Shown: positions 21,638 to 31,512, counted from the first letter of the stretch. The stretch is 64,000 nucleotides of DNA from Bordetella parapertussis (GCA_945901125.1 CAMDKD010000002.1:81458-145457); one strand, 5' to 3'. The notes: generated by a model from the sequence alone, not told the origin. A program made the numbers and translations.

Positions 21638-24388
21638 ATGGCATTCAATCCACTGACCTATATTTTCGGTAGCCGCAACGACCGCTTGCTCAAGACTTAC
21701 CGCAAAACGCTGGAGCGTATCAGCGTCCATGAAGTCCCACTGGAATCATTGAGCGACGAGGCCTTGAAAGCCAAAACCGGCGAATTCAAGCAACGTTTCC
21801 AACAAGGCGAAAGCCTGGACGATTTGTTGCCCGAGGCCTTTGCTGTGGTGCGTGAAGGCTCTAAGCGCGTCATGAAGATGCGTCACTTTGATGTGCAAAT
21901 GTTAGGCGGCATGGCCTTGCACGAGGGCAAGATTGCCGAGATGCGCACCGGTGAAGGTAAAACGCTGACAGCCACTCTGGCGGTGTATCTGAATGCGCTC
22001 AGCGGCCAAGGCGTACACGTGGTGACGGTCAACGACTACCTGGCCAACCGGGACGCGCAATGGATGGGGCGGCTTTATAACTTTCTCGGCTTGAGTGTCG
22101 GTGTCAATTTGTCGCAACTGACGCGCGAAGAAAAACAAAGCGCTTACCAAAGCGACATCACTTACGGTACCAACAACGAGTACGGATTTGATTACCTGCG
22201 CGACAACATGGTGTACGAATCTGCCGACCGGGTGCAACGCAAACTCAATTACGCCATTGTTGACGAGGTTGACTCGATCTTGATCGATGAAGCGCGCACG
22301 CCTTTGATCATCAGCGGTCAGGCCGAAGACCACACGCAAACCTATCTGGCTATGAACCAGGTGGTGCCTCATTTGACGCGCCAGGAAGGCGAATTGGATT
22401 TGCGCACTGGTGAGGGCGTGATTACCCCCGGTGATTTCACGCTGGATGAAAAATCACATCAGGTGTACCTGACAGAACTGGGTCACGAAAAAGCGGAAAA
22501 AATTCTCTCCGACATGGGTTTGCTGCCCGCAGGCGCTTCTCTGTATGACCCATTGCATATTGGGCTGGTTCACCATTTGTATGCCGCATTGCGCGCCCAT
22601 CATCTTTACCACCTGGATCAGCATTACGTTAATCAGGGCGGTGAAATCACCATCGTGGATGAATTCACCGGCCGTTTGATGTCCGGTCGTCGTTGGAGCG
22701 ATGGCTTACACCAGGCCGTCGAAGCCAAAGAAGGTGTCGCCATTCAGGCGGAGAACCAGACCATGGCCTCCATCACTTTCCAGAACTATTTTCGCTTGTA
22801 CGACAAGCTCAGCGGCATGACCGGAACTGCTGACACAGAAGCCTATGAATTCCAGGAAATTTACGGCTTGGAAACCGTCATCATTCCGCCGAACAAACCC
22901 AGTAAACGGGAAGATCAATTAGACCGGGTTTACAAAACAACCCAGGAAAAATACAAAGCCGCCATAGACGACATCATCGAATGCCAGGGACGTGGTCAAC
23001 CGGTACTGGTGGGCACCACATCGATTGAATTGTCCGAGTTGCTGTCAGGCATGTTGGACAAGGCGGGTTTGAAGCACCAGGTGCTCAACGCCAAGCAACA
23101 CGCCAGCGAAGCTGACATCGTCGCGCAAGCCGGTGCGGCCAAGTCCATCACCATTGCCACCAACATGGCCGGTCGCGGCACCGACATTGTGTTGGGCGGT
23201 AACGTGGAAAAAGCCGTCGACACATTGATGCAAGACGAGAGCCAGAGCGAAAGCGACAAAGCGGTCAAAGCCGCTCAGTTGCGCGAAGCTTGGGCCAAAG
23301 ACCATGAGTTTGTTAAGTCTGTCGGCGGCCTGCGCATCATCGCCACCGAGCGTCATGAGTCACGGCGCATCGATAACCAGTTGCGCGGCCGCTCCGGTCG
23401 TCAGGGAGACCCCGGCTCTTCGCGTTTTTACCTCAGTCTTGATGATTCTCTGATGCGCATTTTTGCGGGTGAGCGCGTCAAGTCCATCATGGACCGTTTG
23501 AATATGCCTGAGGGCGAGGCTATTGAAGCCGGCATGGTCACGCGCAGTATTGAAAGCGCTCAGCGCAAAGTCGAGGCGCGCAATTTCGATATCCGCAAGC
23601 AATTGCTGGAATACGATGACGTATCTAACGACCAGCGCAAAGTCATTTACCAGCAGCGCAATGACATTCTGGACGCTTCCAATCTGACGGCGCAAATCGC
23701 CAGCTTGCGCGAAGGATGTTTTACCGATCTGGTGCGCCAGTTCGTGCCCGAAGAGTCGGTGGAAGAACAATGGGACATCGCCGGTTTGCAAAACCTGCTG
23801 CGCAATGACTGGCATATAGATTTGCCGCTGGTGCAACACGTTGAAAAAGCCCAGGCCATCATCGATGAAGATATTTTGCAGTTGGTGGTCGATGCAGCCA
23901 ACGCAGCGTTCAACAGCAAAATTGAAACAGTGGGCGTGGATGAATTCACGCCGTTCATGCGCGCCGTGCTGCTGCAAAACATTGACAGCCACTGGCGTGA
24001 ACACTTGTCGTCGCTGGACTATTTGCGCCAGGGCATACATTTGCGCGGCTATGCGCAAAAGCAACCCAAGCAGGAGTACAAGCGCGAGGCCTTCGAGTTG
24101 TTCGGTCAGTTGCTGGACATGGTGAAAAACGAAGTCACACGCATTTTGATGACGGTACAAATCGAAACGGCCAGCCAGGTTGAAGTGGCGGCACAGAACA
24201 TAGAGCAACGCGCTGATGCCGTGACCAATCTCACCTACTCAGCGCCGGATGAAACAGGTCAAGCCCAGCTGTTTGGCGCAGGTCAGGCGGCGGCTGCCGT
24301 CGAGCAAGTACCGGTGGTCGGGCGCAATGAACCCTGTCCTTGCGGCAGCGGTAAAAAATACAAACAATGCCACGGCAAGCTGGCCTGA
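21638..24388 (+). CDS. secA: Protein translocase ATPase SecA
   Basis: 916 residues from ATG 21638 (MAFNPLTYIFGSRNDRLLKTYRK), the conserved N-terminus. An upstream in-frame ATG (21599) with an AAAGGA about 12 bases before it would add 13 residues, so the start is uncertain. Walker A is in RTGEGKTLTATLAVYL, the DEAD-type Walker B in VDEVDSILIDEART. Motif VI (GRSGRQGDPGSSRFYLSLDD) and the zinc-binding tail (CPCGSGKKYKQCHG) are present. Confidence 0.97.
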   Translation: MAFNPLTYIFGSRNDRLLKTYRKTLERISVHEVPLESLSDEALKAKTGEFKQRFQQGESLDDLLPEAFAVVREGSKRVMKMRHFDVQMLGGMALHEGKIAEMRTGEGKTLTATLAVYLNALSGQGVHVVTVNDYLANRDAQWMGRLYNFLGLSVGVNLSQLTREEKQSAYQSDITYGTNNEYGFDYLRDNMVYESADRVQRKLNYAIVDEVDSILIDEARTPLIISGQAEDHTQTYLAMNQVVPHLTRQEGELDLRTGEGVITPGDFTLDEKSHQVYLTELGHEKAEKILSDMGLLPAGASLYDPLHIGLVHHLYAALRAHHLYHLDQHYVNQGGEITIVDEFTGRLMSGRRWSDGLHQAVEAKEGVAIQAENQTMASITFQNYFRLYDKLSGMTGTADTEAYEFQEIYGLETVIIPPNKPSKREDQLDRVYKTTQEKYKAAIDDIIECQGRGQPVLVGTTSIELSELLSGMLDKAGLKHQVLNAKQHASEADIVAQAGAAKSITIATNMAGRGTDIVLGGNVEKAVDTLMQDESQSESDKAVKAAQLREAWAKDHEFVKSVGGLRIIATERHESRRIDNQLRGRSGRQGDPGSSRFYLSLDDSLMRIFAGERVKSIMDRLNMPEGEAIEAGMVTRSIESAQRKVEARNFDIRKQLLEYDDVSNDQRKVIYQQRNDILDASNLTAQIASLREGCFTDLVRQFVPEESVEEQWDIAGLQNLLRNDWHIDLPLVQHVEKAQAIIDEDILQLVVDAANAAFNSKIETVGVDEFTPFMRAVLLQNIDSHWREHLSSLDYLRQGIHLRGYAQKQPKQEYKREAFELFGQLLDMVKNEVTRILMTVQIETASQVEVAAQNIEQRADAVTNLTYSAPDETGQAQLFGAGQAAAAVEQVPVVGRNEPCPCGSGKKYKQCHGKLA

Positions 24389-24391
24389 ACC

Positions 24392-25621
24392 ATGGCGGTA
24401 CATCTACACGTCACCCGCCCTGAGGATTTGCATGCGGTCGCCGGTGTGTCCATAGGCGTGACCGAGGCCGGTGTACGCAAGGCAAATCGCAAAGACCTGA
24501 CCGTCATCACTCTGGAGCCAGGCGCTGTTGTCGGCGCCGTCTTCACGCAAAACCGTTTTTGTGCAGCGCCTGTGCAATTGTGTAAGCAGCATCTTGCTGC
24601 GGGCAATGACATACGCGCTCTGGTGATCAATACCGGTGTCGCCAATGCAGGCACCGGGGAAGCCGGTTTGCAACATGCGTTTTCCGTATGCCAGGCCGCA
24701 GCTGGTTTGTTGAATGTCAAGCCGGAACACATACTGCCGTTTTCCACGGGTGTGATCATGGAGCCCTTGCCGGTTCAGCGCATTGTGGACGGCTTGCCCA
24801 AAGCGCTTGCCGCCAGCACTTCTGACAACTGGACGCTGGCTTCGCAAGCCATCATGACGACCGACACCTTGCCCAAGGCGACCAGCCGTCAAATCAGTAT
24901 TGACGGCAAAACAGTCACCATCACGGGTATGTCAAAAGGTGCTGGCATGATCCGTCCCAACATGGCCACCATGTTGGGCTTCATGGCCACCGACGCAGCC
25001 ATCGCTCCCGGCTTGATGAAAGCGCTGGCGCATGAACTGGCTGAAGCCTCATTCAACCGCATCACCATAGACGGTGACACGTCGACCAACGATTCATTCG
25101 TGGTGATAGCCAGCGGCAAAGCAGGTACTACCGAAATAAACCACTGGGACAGCGACAGCGCGCGTTTGTTAAAGCAGGCTTTGCTGGATGTGGCGCGTTG
25201 GCTGGCGCAGGCGATTGTGCGTGACGGCGAGGGCGCCACCAAGTTCATCACGGTCAGCATTGAAGGCGGGCGCGACACCGCCGAATGCCGCCAGGTGGCT
25301 TATGCGATTGGGCATTCGCCTTTGGTGAAAACCGCTTTTTTTGCCAGCGACCCTAACCTCGGTCGGATACTGGCCGCCGTGGGTTATGCAGGCATCGCAG
25401 ATCTGGAGCAATCGCTGATTGAGTTGTACCTGGACGATGTGCACGTGGCGACGCGCGGCGGCCGTCACCCTGACTACCGGGAAGAAGACGGTCAACGCGT
25501 GATGAAGCAAGACGAAATCACCGTGCGTGTGTTGCTCGGACGCGGCCAGGCACAGGATCAGGTGTGGACCTGCGACTTAAGCCATGAATACGTCACCATC
25601 AACGCGGATTACCGCAGCTAA
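24392..25621 (+). CDS. argJ: Bifunctional glutamate N-acetyltransferase / N-acetylornithine transferase
   Basis: 409 residues. The self-cleavage site with its nucleophilic Thr is in RPNMATMLGFMATDAAI. NTGVANAGTGEAG and ITIDGDTSTNDSFV are family signatures. The enzyme recycles acetyl groups in arginine synthesis. It begins 3 bp after secA and is followed closely by the AAA ATPase gene. Confidence 0.95.
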   Translation: MAVHLHVTRPEDLHAVAGVSIGVTEAGVRKANRKDLTVITLEPGAVVGAVFTQNRFCAAPVQLCKQHLAAGNDIRALVINTGVANAGTGEAGLQHAFSVCQAAAGLLNVKPEHILPFSTGVIMEPLPVQRIVDGLPKALAASTSDNWTLASQAIMTTDTLPKATSRQISIDGKTVTITGMSKGAGMIRPNMATMLGFMATDAAIAPGLMKALAHELAEASFNRITIDGDTSTNDSFVVIASGKAGTTEINHWDSDSARLLKQALLDVARWLAQAIVRDGEGATKFITVSIEGGRDTAECRQVAYAIGHSPLVKTAFFASDPNLGRILAAVGYAGIADLEQSLIELYLDDVHVATRGGRHPDYREEDGQRVMKQDEITVRVLLGRGQAQDQVWTCDLSHEYVTINADYRS

Positions 25622-25624
25622 TTC

Positions 25625-26506
25625 ATGAATGAATCTTTAGAACGCATGTTGCACCGCGCTGAATTATTGATGGCGCGTATCGAGCGCATACTGCCGCAAC
25701 CTTTGCACGCGCCGGACTGGCAGTCAGGCATTGCTTTTCGCTACCGCAAGCGCAGCAGCGGCCACGGCGTGCTCGAACCGGTGCGACATATTGGACAAAT
25801 GTCATTGGACGATTTGAAAGAAATCGATCAGCAAAAAGAAAAAATCCAGCGCAACACCTTGCAGTTCATTGACGGCAAACCTGCTAACAATGTGTTGTTG
25901 ACCGGCGCGCGCGGCACCGGTAAATCCTCGCTGGTCAAAGCCTGCCTCAATACCTATGCGTCTCGCGGTTTGCGTTTGATTGAAGTCGATAAACACGACA
26001 TGATCGACCTGCCCGACATCATTGAAGTGGTGGCCGAGCGGCCTGAAAAATTCATCATCTTTTGTGACGACCTGAGTTTTGACGAAGGCGAGCCCGGTTA
26101 CAAGGCACTCAAGTCCATCCTGGACGGCACCGTGGCCGCAGCGACTGCGAATGTGCTGATTTACGCCACCAGCAACCGCCGCCATTTGCTGCCCGAGTAC
26201 ATGAAGGACAACCTCAGCTATACGCACACCGACGATGGCGAAGTGCATCCCGGTGAAGTCATCGAGGAAAAAATTTCTTTGTCCGAACGTTTCGGTTTGT
26301 GGGTGAGTTTTTACCCGTTCAGCCAGGACGAGTATTTGCATATCATTGACCAGTGGCTGTCCTCCCTGCAAGTCCCGCAAAACTTATGGGCACAGGCGCA
26401 TCCTGAATCGTTGGTGTGGGCGCTTGAGCGCGGCTCGCGCAGCGGTCGTGTGGCTTACCAGTTCGCCCGCGATTTCGCCGGACGTTTAGGTAGCGCCAAC
26501 GCATGA
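25625..26506 (+). CDS. AAA-type ATP-binding protein of the DUF815 family
   Basis: 293 residues. Walker A LLTGARGTGKSSLVKA and Walker B KFIIFCDDLSF are clear, and NVLIYATSNRRHLLPEYM is a sensor-like segment. This uncharacterised family is regularly found between argJ and mutT in betaproteobacteria. Its cellular role is unknown. It overlaps mutT by 4 bp. Confidence 0.85.
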   Translation: MNESLERMLHRAELLMARIERILPQPLHAPDWQSGIAFRYRKRSSGHGVLEPVRHIGQMSLDDLKEIDQQKEKIQRNTLQFIDGKPANNVLLTGARGTGKSSLVKACLNTYASRGLRLIEVDKHDMIDLPDIIEVVAERPEKFIIFCDDLSFDEGEPGYKALKSILDGTVAAATANVLIYATSNRRHLLPEYMKDNLSYTHTDDGEVHPGEVIEEKISLSERFGLWVSFYPFSQDEYLHIIDQWLSSLQVPQNLWAQAHPESLVWALERGSRSGRVAYQFARDFAGRLGSANA

Positions 26507-26997
26507 CGACAAGCGCAGACCCGCCTGTACGCATGGTGGATGCGAATCTGCCGCGCGCAGGTGGCGTTGAGCGGGCGTTGACGCAGGTGGCGGTCGGTGT
26601 GTTGTTCAGGGCTGATGGTCGTTTTTTATTGACTACCCGCCCGCCCAGCAAAGCCTACGCAGGTCATTGGGAATTTCCGGGTGGAAAAATAGAGACCGGC
26701 GAAACGCTGGCGCAGGCACTGACCCGCGAATTGCAGGAGGAACTTGGCATCACCATTGCCGACCCCTTGCCTTGGAAGACCGAGCGTATTGATTACCCGC
26801 ACGCCCTGGTGGAATTGCATTTCTGCAAGGTCTACCACTGGCAGGGTGAACTGCAAATGAAAGAGGGTCAGGAATTTGCCTGGGAACAGTTGCCGGTGCA
26901 GGTGGCACCGGTGTTACCTGGCACGGTGCCGGTATTAGAGTGGCTGGCTCAGGAGCAAAGCTCTATTTCAAATTCCGCATTACCGACAACGGTTTGA
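26503..26997 (+). CDS. mutT: Nudix hydrolase, MutT-type 8-oxo-dGTP diphosphatase
   Basis: 164 residues with a perfect Nudix box GKIETGETLAQALTRELQEELG (split G..E then RELQEELG). The preceding VAVGVLFRADGRFLLTTRPPSKAYAGHWEFPGG is the MutT beta sheet. It sanitises oxidised nucleotides. The N-terminus carries about 25 extra residues before the fold. Its 3' end overlaps zapD on the other strand by 49 bp. Confidence 0.88.
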   Translation: MTTSADPPVRMVDANLPRAGGVERALTQVAVGVLFRADGRFLLTTRPPSKAYAGHWEFPGGKIETGETLAQALTRELQEELGITIADPLPWKTERIDYPHALVELHFCKVYHWQGELQMKEGQEFAWEQLPVQVAPVLPGTVPVLEWLAQEQSSISNSALPTTV

Positions 26998-27701
26998 GAT
27001 TTGCCTTCCCAGGTCTGGTGAATCAGGCGCACCCAGACCATCATGCGGTTGCCGCTGATCTCGGGTACCAAGCCCAAAGATTCATCAATGAATAAACGCA
27101 TCATTTGAAAACGGCCTTGCGGCAAAGCCTGTTGGAATTGACCTTGCTGAGCCACCACGCGTTGCGGTGAACCGCTTTCTCTCAGCAGTCTCATCAGCAA
27201 GTTGACGCTGTCATGCAAGGCTTTCAAGGGCTCCGACCATTTCAAAATATCCTGACGACGAACATCAGGGTCACGTTGTTGCCAGGCATGGTAACTGGGT
27301 AAATCAAAGGCACAGGTGCCGCCGGGTACTGCAACCCGGTTGCGCAAACTGCTGAGGAAATCGCTGTCAGTCACGCAGTTGCTGATGCGCGCGCTTTGGG
27401 TGTTGAAACCTTGCAGGCATTTGTCAATATTGCCCAGCAATTCATCCAGCACCGCGTGCGCCACTGAAGGGTTGCCGCGGTAACTGTTGAACTGGTGTTT
27501 ATGCCGCTCTAGTTCTTTCAAGATATCCGATTTCAAATCGGAGCGACCGCCGACATCGACAATTTCAAACAAAGTGGTCAGAGCGAAATGGTGATCTATT
27601 TCTGAGGATCTGAGCAACAAATGTTCAAAACGTCCGAGCAAATATTCCAACCGGAGATAAGTGCGAATACGCTCGTTAAATGGGTGCTCGTAGAGGATCA
27701 C
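26949..27701 (-). CDS. zapD: Cell division protein ZapD
   Basis: 250 residues if started at the GTG at 27701, which gives the family N-terminus ILYEHPFNERIRTYLRLEYLLGRFEHLL; an ATG at 27758 would add 19 unconserved residues. ZapD bundles FtsZ filaments. The C-terminal part LIHQTWEGKSQTVVGNAEFEIELCS is also typical. It follows coaE on the same strand. The small yacG gene usually found next to it is absent. Confidence 0.9.
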   Translation of the reverse strand: MILYEHPFNERIRTYLRLEYLLGRFEHLLLRSSEIDHHFALTTLFEIVDVGGRSDLKSDILKELERHKHQFNSYRGNPSVAHAVLDELLGNIDKCLQGFNTQSARISNCVTDSDFLSSLRNRVAVPGGTCAFDLPSYHAWQQRDPDVRRQDILKWSEPLKALHDSVNLLMRLLRESGSPQRVVAQQGQFQQALPQGRFQMMRLFIDESLGLVPEISGNRMMVWVRLIHQTWEGKSQTVVGNAEFEIELCS

Positions 27702-27778
27702 AAAAAAGCAAACGCCTGAAGGGTTGGAACAGCGGAAATGATAACCGCTGACAAGCACTTTATGACTGCCTATACAGG

Positions 27779-28387
27779 CTAAAAATGCAGTTGTATGGCC
27801 TTAGCCTCTTTTTGCAGTGCAAAGAGATCGTCTACATCGTTGTTGACTACCCAGTCTGCGGCAGCTAATCTTTGAGCGCGTCCTGCCTGCTGGGCCATGA
27901 TGTCAAGCACCTGTTCGGGTTTCAACTGGCTGCGCTGAACCACCCGTCGGACCTGGGTTTTTTCATCGCAATCGACCACCAGCACCCGGTCGGCGTGTCG
28001 TCTCCAGTACGATGATTCAATTAACAAAGGAATATCTAAAACTACTAAAGATCTATTTTTTATCAGTAATTCCTCTTGTTTGCGTTGAATCTCAGCCGAA
28101 ATCAGCGGGTGCAGCAAAGCTTGTAAACGCAGCCGGTCATCTGCCTGGCTGAATACCAACTCGCGCATGCGTTCGCGGTTCATGCTGCCGTCGGAAGCGA
28201 CAAAGTCAGCACCGAAAGTAGCGGCAATAGCCGACATGGCCGCACCGCCGACAGCGGTCAACTGGCGGGAAATCGCATCAGCATCTATGACTTGAATGCC
28301 TGTTTCAGCCAAAAGACGGGCCAAAGTAGATTTACCGCTGCCTATGCCGCCGGTCAAGCCTACGCGTCTGAATTCCGGTGTGTTCAT
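27779..28387 (-). CDS. coaE: Dephospho-CoA kinase
   Basis: 202 residues. P-loop GLTGGIGSGKSTLARLLAE at the N-terminus, then VIDADAISRQLTAVGG and LDIPLLIESSYWRRHADRVLVVDCDE, all characteristic. It performs the last step of coenzyme A synthesis. It lies in the usual pil-coaE-zapD cluster, 26 bp after pilC. Confidence 0.94.
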   Translation of the reverse strand: MNTPEFRRVGLTGGIGSGKSTLARLLAETGIQVIDADAISRQLTAVGGAAMSAIAATFGADFVASDGSMNRERMRELVFSQADDRLRLQALLHPLISAEIQRKQEELLIKNRSLVVLDIPLLIESSYWRRHADRVLVVDCDEKTQVRRVVQRSQLKPEQVLDIMAQQAGRAQRLAAADWVVNNDVDDLFALQKEAKAIQLHF

Positions 28388-28413
28388 GGGCTGGAGTCTA
28401 TAAGACTGCCGCG

Positions 28414-29538
28414 CTACAACACTTGCCCGAGCTGGAACACTGGCAAGTACAAGGCCACAACCATGCCGCCGACCAGGCCGCCTAGCACCACGACCAGCAA
28501 AGGTTCTATCAATTGCGTCAAGCCGTGCACCTGTTGTTCCAGCGCTTCATCCTGCGCATCTGCCGCTCTGGACAGCAACACGGTCAGCGTGCCGGATTGC
28601 TCGCCGATATCCACCATTTGAATCAATAAGGGTGGGAACAAGCCGGTCTTGAACCCGGCAGAAACGGACGCGTTGCGCATGGCTGAAGCCAGACTGCTGC
28701 CGCGCAATACCGATTGCCTGATATTCAGACACAGCCTGGCATAGACCTGGTTTGTGCAAACACCGGCCAGCACCTCCAGCGCTTCCAGCAGCGGCACGCC
28801 GGACTGGGTCAGCATCGACAGGCAACGCGTCCATGCCGTCAGATTGGCGCTGCGAATCAGCCCGGCCACCAAGGGCATGGACAAAACCCGCAATGCGAAT
28901 TGCCATTGCCATGTTTCATTGCGGCGGTATTCCCTGCGTAAAACGGCAGCAGTCAGCACGGTCACCGCCAGCACCGGCAAGCCCCAGTGCAGCAAGCCCG
29001 CACTCAAGCCAAGTATGAAACGTGTGGCAGCAGGCAGTTGTGCGCCGAAAGAGGCGAATATGGATTCAAACACCGGCACCACCCAGACCAGGATGACGGT
29101 GACCACCAGCGCCGCGATGAACAACACCGCCACCGGGTAGACCAAGGCCATGCGTACTTTGCGTCTGAGTTGCTGTTGGCGTTCGGTGTGGCTGGCCAGG
29201 CGGTTGAGCATGTCGTCCAGGTTACCGGCCAATTCACCTGCGGCCACCATCTGGCAGTACAGCTTGTCAAAAACGCCGGTTTGCTGCAAAGCGGTTTCCA
29301 ATGACTTACCTGCTGAAACCTGCTGGCGCAAGGCTTGCACCAGCGGCCCCATGGCTTGGGCATTGACGCCTTGTTGAATCGTGTCCAAAGACTGCAACAA
29401 GGGAACACCGGCGCCGACCAGCGTGGCGAGTTGGCGGGTGAATTCACAGAGTTGCGCGGCATCGACCCGCATACTTCTTGGGCGACTGGACTCACCGGCA
29501 GCTAAGGACCGGCGTGCGCCCGGCATGGCATCAGCCAT
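28414..29538 (-). CDS. pilC: Type IV pilus / type II secretion inner-membrane platform protein (PilC/GspF-like), short
   Basis: 374 residues, about 30 fewer than a usual PilC. Two T2SF domains are visible: LCEFTRQLATLVGAGVPLLQSLDTIQQG...VAAGELAGNLDDMLNRLA and WTRCLSMLTQSGVPLLEALEVLAGV...MVDIGEQSGTLTVLLSRAA, with membrane helices after the first (VAVLFIAALVVTVILVWVVPVF) and at the C-terminus. Its ATG overlaps the end of pilB by 8 bp. No prepilin peptidase gene follows; coaE comes directly after. Confidence 0.85.
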   Translation of the reverse strand: MADAMPGARRSLAAGESSRPRSMRVDAAQLCEFTRQLATLVGAGVPLLQSLDTIQQGVNAQAMGPLVQALRQQVSAGKSLETALQQTGVFDKLYCQMVAAGELAGNLDDMLNRLASHTERQQQLRRKVRMALVYPVAVLFIAALVVTVILVWVVPVFESIFASFGAQLPAATRFILGLSAGLLHWGLPVLAVTVLTAAVLRREYRRNETWQWQFALRVLSMPLVAGLIRSANLTAWTRCLSMLTQSGVPLLEALEVLAGVCTNQVYARLCLNIRQSVLRGSSLASAMRNASVSAGFKTGLFPPLLIQMVDIGEQSGTLTVLLSRAADAQDEALEQQVHGLTQLIEPLLVVVLGGLVGGMVVALYLPVFQLGQVL

Positions 29539-30679
29539 GGGTCGCCGCCTGCACTTCTTCTAAGGTGGTTTCACCGGCACTCACTTTAAGCAGACCGGCT
29601 TGGCGCAGAGTACGTACGCCGTCTGCCGCCGCTTGTTCGGCCAATGCCTGGGCACTGGCTTGCTGAAGTATCAATTGCTGTATGCCGGGCGTGACCGGCA
29701 TGACTTGGTGTATGGCCACCCGGCCTTTGTAGCCGTTGAGGCAAGCGGCACAGCCGACGGCCCGCCAGCCGCTGCCGTTCGGCAGCGCTTGTTTACAGAC
29801 CGCACACAAGCGGCGCAGCAAGCGTTGCGCACAGATAAGATTGACGCTGCTGGCTAAATTAAAACCTGCAATACCCATGTGGTTCAATCGTGTCAGCGTG
29901 GAAGGGGCGTCGTTGGTGTGCAGGGTGGACAGCACGAGGTGACCGGTTTGAGATGCCTTGACCGCAATATCTGCCGTCGCCTGATCCCGGATTTCACCGA
30001 CCATGAGTATGTCCGGGTCCTGGCGCAGCAAAGCCCTGAGCGCGGTGTCAAACGTCAAGCCTATGCGCTCGTTGACATTCACCTGGTTGGCGCCGGGCAA
30101 GACAATTTCAGACGGGTCTTCAACCGTAGCGATATTCGCGCCCGGCGTGTTTAAGTGGTTCAGGCAGGTGTACAAGGTCACGGTTTTGCCCGATCCGGTC
30201 GGCCCGGTGATCAAAACCATGCCATTGGGTTTGGCAATCGCTTGCATCACATGTGCAAGTTCGGTGTCCGGCAGACCCAATGCCGCAAAGCCGAGTTGGT
30301 GAGACTGTTGATCCAGAATCCGAAGCACAATTTTTTCGCCATGCAAGGTAGGCAGACTGCTGACCCGCATATCCACCATGCGTTGACTGAGCGCAAGTTG
30401 CATGCGACCGTCTTGCGGCAACCGTTTCTCGGCAATGTCCAGACGCGACTGCACCTTGATGCGCGAAATGATTTGTTCGCGCAAAGCCGCAGGCGGCGAC
30501 GGCATTTCATACAACACGCCATCCCGGCGTACCCGCACCCGCAACAAGCTGTCAAAGGGCTCGAGGTGTATGTCGGAGGCTTGCAGTTCCAATCCCTTGA
30601 GCAGCAACTGAGACAGCCATTCAACCGCCTGCAAGTCTTGCGGCGACGCTCGTTCACTGTTGATTAAACGGTTGTTCAT
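29531..30679 (-). CDS. pilB: Type IV pilus assembly ATPase (PilB/GspE-like) lacking the N-terminal domain
   Basis: 382 residues from ATG 30679 (a GTG at 30697 is an alternative), against roughly 560-580 in typical PilB: the whole N-terminal MshEN/GspE-N domain is missing. The catalytic core is complete: Walker A GPTGSGKTVTLY, Asp box, Walker B ILMVGEIRDQ, His box LVLSTLHTNDAPSTLTRL, and a tetracysteine zinc site CAVC...CAAC. It powers pilin polymerisation or DNA uptake. Confidence 0.85.
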   Translation of the reverse strand: MNNRLINSERASPQDLQAVEWLSQLLLKGLELQASDIHLEPFDSLLRVRVRRDGVLYEMPSPPAALREQIISRIKVQSRLDIAEKRLPQDGRMQLALSQRMVDMRVSSLPTLHGEKIVLRILDQQSHQLGFAALGLPDTELAHVMQAIAKPNGMVLITGPTGSGKTVTLYTCLNHLNTPGANIATVEDPSEIVLPGANQVNVNERIGLTFDTALRALLRQDPDILMVGEIRDQATADIAVKASQTGHLVLSTLHTNDAPSTLTRLNHMGIAGFNLASSVNLICAQRLLRRLCAVCKQALPNGSGWRAVGCAACLNGYKGRVAIHQVMPVTPGIQQLILQQASAQALAEQAAADGVRTLRQAGLLKVSAGETTLEEVQAATHG

Positions 30680-30846
30680 GCTTGGCACTGTAGACACAGC
30701 AAGCCTGAACAGGTGTCAGCCGAACTTACTCATTCAGAAAGTGCAAGTCCCGCCAAGCAGTTGGAATTGACCCAGCGGGAAACTTGTCACAATGCTGTCA
30801 CTTGCAAAAATTTTTGCTTTATGACTTTTACCTAAAGAAGGCACCT

Positions 30847-31494
30847 ATGCTTTTTTCTAAACTTCTACCCCGCGAAGCAGATTTTTTTGAAATGTTCAAC
30901 CGCCATGCGGACAGGATAGTCGAGGCCTCGCAGGCTTTTTCCAACCTAGTGCAGAACTACGACAACCTAAGCCTGCGCGAGAAATACACCTTGGATGTGG
31001 ACAAGGCGGAAAGCGCAGCCGACCGCATCACCCACGATGTCAGCACCGCACTTCACAAAACCTTCATCACGCCAATTGACCGCGAGCAGATTCACTCGTT
31101 GATCAACACCATGGACGATGTCGCTGACCTGATACAGGACTCGGCTGAAACCATGACTTTGTATGACGTGAAAAAAATGACGGACGAGATTTTCATTCTG
31201 ACGGATCTGGGCGTGAAGTGTTGCAGCCGGGTCAACGACGCCGTCAAGCTGATCGGCAAACTGGCCGACCCCAAAGCCGCGGAGGGCGCGCTGAAAACCT
31301 GTCAGGAAATCGACCGGCTTGAATCAGATGCAGACCATGTGATGCGCAGCGCCATGAGCAAATTGTTTCGCGAAGAACCCGATGTGCGCGAGTTGATCAA
31401 GCTCAAGGCGATTTACGAATTGCTGGAAACCATCACGGACAAATGTGAGGATGTGGCCAACTTGATTGAAGGCATCATTCTTGAAAATTCTTGA
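30847..31494 (+). CDS. DUF47 (PhoU-like) accessory protein of a PiT transporter
   Basis: 215 residues, mostly long helices (FFEMFNRHADRIVEASQAFSNLVQNY, ESAADRITHDVSTALHKTFITPIDREQIHSLINTMDDVADL). DUF47 proteins resemble PhoU and are almost always next to a pit gene, as here (18 bp upstream), where they are thought to regulate transport. The ATG at 30847 fits the family start and has an AAGAAGG upstream. Confidence 0.9.
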   Translation: MLFSKLLPREADFFEMFNRHADRIVEASQAFSNLVQNYDNLSLREKYTLDVDKAESAADRITHDVSTALHKTFITPIDREQIHSLINTMDDVADLIQDSAETMTLYDVKKMTDEIFILTDLGVKCCSRVNDAVKLIGKLADPKAAEGALKTCQEIDRLESDADHVMRSAMSKLFREEPDVRELIKLKAIYELLETITDKCEDVANLIEGIILENS

Positions 31495-31512
31495 CATGAC
31501 CGGGACGCTTTG

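Noticed and set aside
23360..24208. 282-residue reverse frame inside secA
   Set aside because: An antisense shadow of a clearly coding secA region with no family pattern of its own.
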